Shown piece by piece: positions 59,879 through 64,000 of a stretch of DNA of 64,000 nucleotides. The translations under genes and the position numbers were made by a program. This stretch comes from Chamaecyparis obtusa (lineage: Eukaryota > Streptophyta > Pinopsida > Cupressales > Cupressaceae). The notes under the pieces were generated by a model. That model made no database searches and was not told the origin of the DNA. It worked only from the letters and a program-made list of their open reading frames with translations. The stretch's first letter is position 1; every line of letters starts with the position of its first letter. The DNA lies in assembly GCA_027943335.1 (NCBI GenBank), contig BSBK01008841.1:124001-188000 (forward strand), read 5' to 3'.

Positions 59879-61025
59879 TGTTCTCAGATTGTTATCGAGA
59901 TCAGTGACCTAGACGACACCTAAACGAAGGATTTGAATGCAATTGATCTAGATATGAATTGAATGCAATTAATCTATATTTTTTTTATTTTCTTTGCAAT
60001 AATAATGAAAAACTGATATGAATTTATGGTAATATGGAAATTGATATGCTAAAATGATCTAAAAATGATATGAAAAAGAATCTAAATGAATGTAAAAAAA
60101 CAAAAAAACAAATTGATCTCACAATAGCCTTGATTCGTAATAAGCTTTGATTCTCCCAATTCCAATTCTCCAACGTGATTGTGCAAAAATATGAGATGCT
60201 TGGATGTAAATTTGAGAGATGAGTTATGAAGAGATGAGCCTTGTTTTTATAGAAATCCAAAGCTTTGGAAGTGCATGAGAAAAAGCCATAAATCACTCAA
60301 ATAACTCAGGTTGATTTTTGAGTTATTTTTAAATAACAGATAATTAAGTCACAAAAATCATGCAAAAGCAAAGTTCAACTCGAATTAGAAGTTTAGATCC
60401 ACTTTAAAACTCAAAAAGATGTTGAGTTTCAAAAAGCTAACAACTTGCATTGATTTTCCAATTTTGAGTTTAACTGGTCCTTGAATGTGCACATGGATAA
60501 TTATGATTTAATAAATAAATAAAGTGATTTATTCTCAACTTAACTACTTTTTGAAATAAAATAATTAATTTATGGGTTAATTAACTATTTTATCAAACTT
60601 TTATTAAAAATTATATTATTAAATAATGACAACATGCTTTAATTAATTAAATAAGAATTTAATCAATTATTCATAGGAATTTTGATTTATTGTCAAAATT
60701 AAATAATACAATTAATAATAGATAGAATTAAATTTAATTAAAAAATTAAGTGGCAAATATTAAATCTAATTAATTAAATATGCAAAATATTTAATTAATC
60801 AAATTTTAGGATAAATGTGATTTATTGCCAAATAATTATAAAATTAAAGATAATTATGATGATTAGGAATATTACTAGGAATATTCCCTGATGTAGAATT
60901 TAAGATAATCAATTATGATTCGATGATGTTTAGATGTGCCTTAGATTAGGACTTTGATGTCGATTTCATTCGAATTGAAGATGTAGGAGATTAATGAACT
61001 TATAGCCCATTTTTGGAGTATTACA
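59879..61025 (-). repeat. 3' LTR of Tat-type Gypsy element D
   Basis: The right border is firm: minus strand TGTAATACTCC follows a polypurine tract. The left border, TGTTCTCAG at 59879, is a guess from TG...CA ends and a length (1147 bp) close to that of element C. The body is very AT-rich. Confidence 0.65.
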
Positions 61026-61041
61026 TTGTGCCCCTCTTTGA
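61026..61041 (-). other. Polypurine tract of element D
   Basis: Minus strand TCAAAGAGGGGCACAA directly before the LTR, nearly identical to the tract of element C (AAAGAGGGGCAAAA). Confidence 0.9.
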
Positions 61042-63409
61042 ATTACTGTGCGAAGCGCAGTGGTTCAAAGACAGCCTGTGTTTGATAGAGATATGAAACT
61101 GATTTGAAATTCATAATTGATATGAGACAGAAGCTGATTGATATTGAATTGATATGGAGATAATAGGTCTTGAATGACCAAAGATAATGTTCACTATAAC
61201 ATAAAATGAACCTATGATTGCGAAAGAGTGTCAAAATGCCTGATTCCAAACCTTAGGATTGCTAAGAAGTGAGTGACCGATTCTAGACTCGATTGTCTTA
61301 GCAGAACTAGCAGGTATCACATCCGAACCCTTCAGTTGCCGAAGAACCAAGGAAAGAACACTATGATCTGATGGTTGCAAAAACTGATACAGAATACAAG
61401 ATTAGGAGAATACCAGATTGATATAGATCGATGAATTTGATATGCCCCAAGTGATGATAGATTTGCCTCGAGCGATGAGGACTTTTGATGAATCAGCAAC
61501 TAGACGTGGTTGTTGTCTTGATCACTGATGAAGATATGATAGAAATAAAGATATGATTTCAAATTTGATTACAGACTTTGAATGATATGAAATACCATGC
61601 CCCCTTCGGGATTAAAATTGAAATTTGACAAGAAAAGTTAGCGTTGAGAGTTCAGAAGCATGTTAATTGATAGGAAAAGTGGTTATACACATTCAAGAAT
61701 GCATTCTGCATCATTGGAAGGTCCCAAAAGACCAAGCTTGACTAGGTTAAACCATGCGTTGACCATAGTTGACCAAGTTGAAATTTTGATAGTTTGATGT
61801 TAGATAATCAGTTATGTTGAATTTTAGATTTCTATGATGATGGAAGGTTGATTATGCAAGCAGTGAATAAGATAAATGATCTCAGATTTCAATTTTGATC
61901 CCAAAAAAGGATTCTACTTGTTGTTTCATTGGAGGAACCTTTGTGTGAGATTCAGCTCTTGTTAGAATTGAAGATGTGATTTGAAGAATCATTTAAGCAT
62001 TGAAGTTCGTTTAATCATTGTGAGATCATGCAACATGCAAAATGCAATGAGACATGCAAAATGAAATGCAACCTAAGACCTAGGACCTAGTCACTGATCA
62101 TATGTCGATTTGTTATCATCATTGAAATTTTAGGTAACCGAATAAATCAATACAATGCCCACTAGCTAAAAAAATGATAGACATATGAATATCGATTTGT
62201 ATGTGCAAGAATCAATACAACACCCACTGGTCAACAACCATGGATATATGAATATTGATTTTATTTTTGGAATGTCGGATTAGATATAAGTACCAAGGCA
62301 TAAACACCAGGATGACCTGAATATCATGTCCATTTTGATATAGCAATTTGTATAAGAATCAAAACATGAACGTCAGGATGACCTAAATATGCCTTGCATT
62401 GCAAACACATCAAAGAGTCAAGAGATCATTCTAAATCCAATGTGAATTACCCATAGTGACCCTTTATCATTCACATCCTTAGGCAAGATTGTGTTCCACA
62501 GTAGGAGAAAGAACTTACTCAAAAACACAATAGTTAGATCAAACTTCCTTGAATTGTCTAGGTATTAATGGTCGAGGTACGCATGGCCATCCAATTTGAG
62601 ATAGAGGCTCTTATAGTCGGACACCATTTCAATCTGAAATTTCTAAAGTTGTTAGATTTTCACACAAAAATAGAAGACAAAGAAAAGATTATGCCCCCAG
62701 TCATCACTCTCTAAATCCTATAAAGGACATCATCGAAGAGCTCGAAGGGACACAATATGCAAAAATCTCAATGTGAATCAGTAAGCATACAAGGAGGTAA
62801 AAGCATGTAAAAAGCATAGATTGTTTTCAGTTGAGTTTTGATGTTTGTTGTGTTGTTGTAGATGCAAAATCCTTTCTGGAGACAAGATTGACTGACTGAC
62901 TCACATGAAGCTTCAAAGGACTTTGACTAGATATGATCCATCTAAGATACATGGGAGACCATAGGATATGACATTGATTGCCCCCAAGTGTTAAACATTG
63001 ATAGGATATAGACACTTGAGCTAGTTGGTGTACAGACTGACTTATTGAAAACTGGAAATGTTGAAACAAACCGGGAGATATGTACAAACTAAAGCAAGAC
63101 TGAAAGCTGGGAAAGACCAAGATTTTGCTGATAGATGGAGCGTTTTGAACAAGTGGTGCCCATTTGCCAGGTTTTCACCATCTTGGCAGAGATTCTATTT
63201 TTGCTACCAAGGCGCTTGTTTCCAGGTTTTCACCAAGGCACTTTTTTTTTTTTTTTTGTATTTTTCATTTTTCAAATTTTTTTCAATTTTCTGATATTTT
63301 TTGATTTTTTTGCGAATCATTAAGGCGCCTATTACTAGGTTTTCACCAAGATGTTCATTTTTTTAGGACTTTTTCTGATTTTTAGGATTTTTTCAAGATA
63401 TTTAACCAT
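61042..63409 (-). other. Element D 3' non-coding region with internal repeats
   Basis: About 2.4 kb without a supported gene. Two small tandem duplications are visible: AATCAATACAAYRCCCACT units at about 62148 and 62211, and ARCATRAACRYCAGGATGACCT units at about 62305 and 62365. Three copies of CYAGGTTTTCACCA occur at 63167, 63222 and 63335, each near a T-rich tract. Confidence 0.7.
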
Positions 63410-64000
63410 AGACTGAATGCCTTAGGCATAGAATTTCTTCAGATGGAGAACATTGATTCATTCTCGGAGCTGTTCTCCTTTAGTCATTGGGAGTTGATAG
63501 GCACCAAAGCCAAAAGTAGTAGTGATTACAAAGGGACCCAGCCAGTTGGGTTCAAACTTCCCCTTGCATTCTCGATGGAATTGATTTTTAGGATTTTCTC
63601 TCAAGACTAGATCACCAACTTGAAATTCTCTGTGTCTGACTTTCTTGTTGTAGCCTCTAGACATTCTCTTCTAATATACTCTGAGATGATCATACGCTAC
63701 TTGTCTATGCTCATCTAGTAGTTCCAGTTCTTGTAACCTAGACACTCTATAGTCATCATCAGTTACTAGACCATGCATTCTGATTCTGAGTGATGGGATT
63801 TCAACCTCAATAGGCAGTACCGCTTCAGACCCATAAACTAAAGCAAAAGGTGTAGCCCCGGTAGGTGTTTTGATACTTGTTCTGTAGGCCCATAGAGCTG
63901 GATTAATCACGAGATGCTAGTCTCTGCCAGTTTTGTTTACTGTTCTGTGCAAGATCTTCAATAGATTTTTGTTAGAAGCCTCTGCTTGTCCATTCCCTTA
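63410..64000 (-). pseudogene. Element D integrase C-terminal half (cut by window end)
   Basis: Frame 63671-63910 reads WAYRTSIKTPTGATPFALVY then GSEAVLPIEVEIPSLRI, the end of the integrase core; frame 63458-63664 reads KVRHREFQVGDLVLREN then GKFEPNWLGPFVITTTFGFG, the C-terminal domain. It parallels element C at 38975-39480. There is no chromodomain. A stop after the core separates the frames. The rest of the element lies beyond 64000. Confidence 0.9.

Noticed and set aside
62148..62400. Short repeated units considered as a CRISPR-like array
   Set aside because: Two degenerate copies each, in a plant retrotransposon 3' region; no regular spacers. Listed only as small duplications.

Overview
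This window is a piece of a large, transposon-rich plant nuclear genome. It is AT-rich and holds almost nothing except LTR retrotransposons, DNA transposons and their debris. There is no intact cellular gene. The plant assignment rests on plant-type Copia and chromodomain Gypsy elements, a dual-RNase-H (Tat-type) Gypsy element, a DUF4283 LINE ORF1 and captured plant gene exons. A gymnosperm (conifer) is my best guess, from the style of the elements and the old, nested, methylation-decayed copies; this is an inference.

Layout. 1-5374: a minus-strand Copia element (gag-protease-integrase-RT-RNase H, decayed), with its 5' LTR at 4273-5374 and its 3' end outside the window. 5460-10836: plus-strand pieces of a second Copia-like family, 'E', with an LTR at 6726-7741, a primer site and a closed gag ORF with zinc knuckles. 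Where pol should be there is an unrelated large ORF, whose N-terminal part is at 9504-10836 and whose probable C-terminal part is at 5460-6743. 10837-18718 and 33388-36331: two chromodomain Gypsy copies (A and B, minus strand) in tandem, sharing the LTR at about 16320-17155. Copy B is split by a 14.67-kb CACTA DNA transposon (18719-33384) with 14-bp perfect terminal inverted repeats and a 3-bp TAT target duplication. 36332-51091: a Tat-type Gypsy element (C, minus strand) nested at the 5' LTR/leader junction of B; the rest of that LTR resumes at 51092-51510. 51511-56945: a Copia LTR fragment, an inverted repeat with about 0.65-0.9-kb arms and a LINE ORF1 relic. 56953-59716: a decayed hAT-like (DUF4371-type) transposase gene interrupted by an A/B-family solo LTR (57487-58345) with a perfect TGATG duplication. 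59879-64000: the 3' half of another Tat-type Gypsy element (D).

The most interesting unit is the CACTA transposon. I see no transposase in it, but it carries decayed exons of several unrelated host genes: a homologue of the Arabidopsis At4g15545 protein, a universal-stress-protein-like domain with splice sites and frame preserved, and a pentatricopeptide-repeat gene. It also holds a 72-nt cloverleaf resembling a bacterial or organellar tRNA-Val(UAC) beside its right subterminal repeats. The second notable unit is family E, which looks like a pol-less retroelement whose LTR architecture matches the neighbouring autonomous Copia, suggesting mobilisation in trans.

Relative order of events from nesting: family E and the Copia are the background; A/B inserted into E; CACTA and C inserted into B; the hAT was hit independently by an A/B-family element that later collapsed to a solo LTR.
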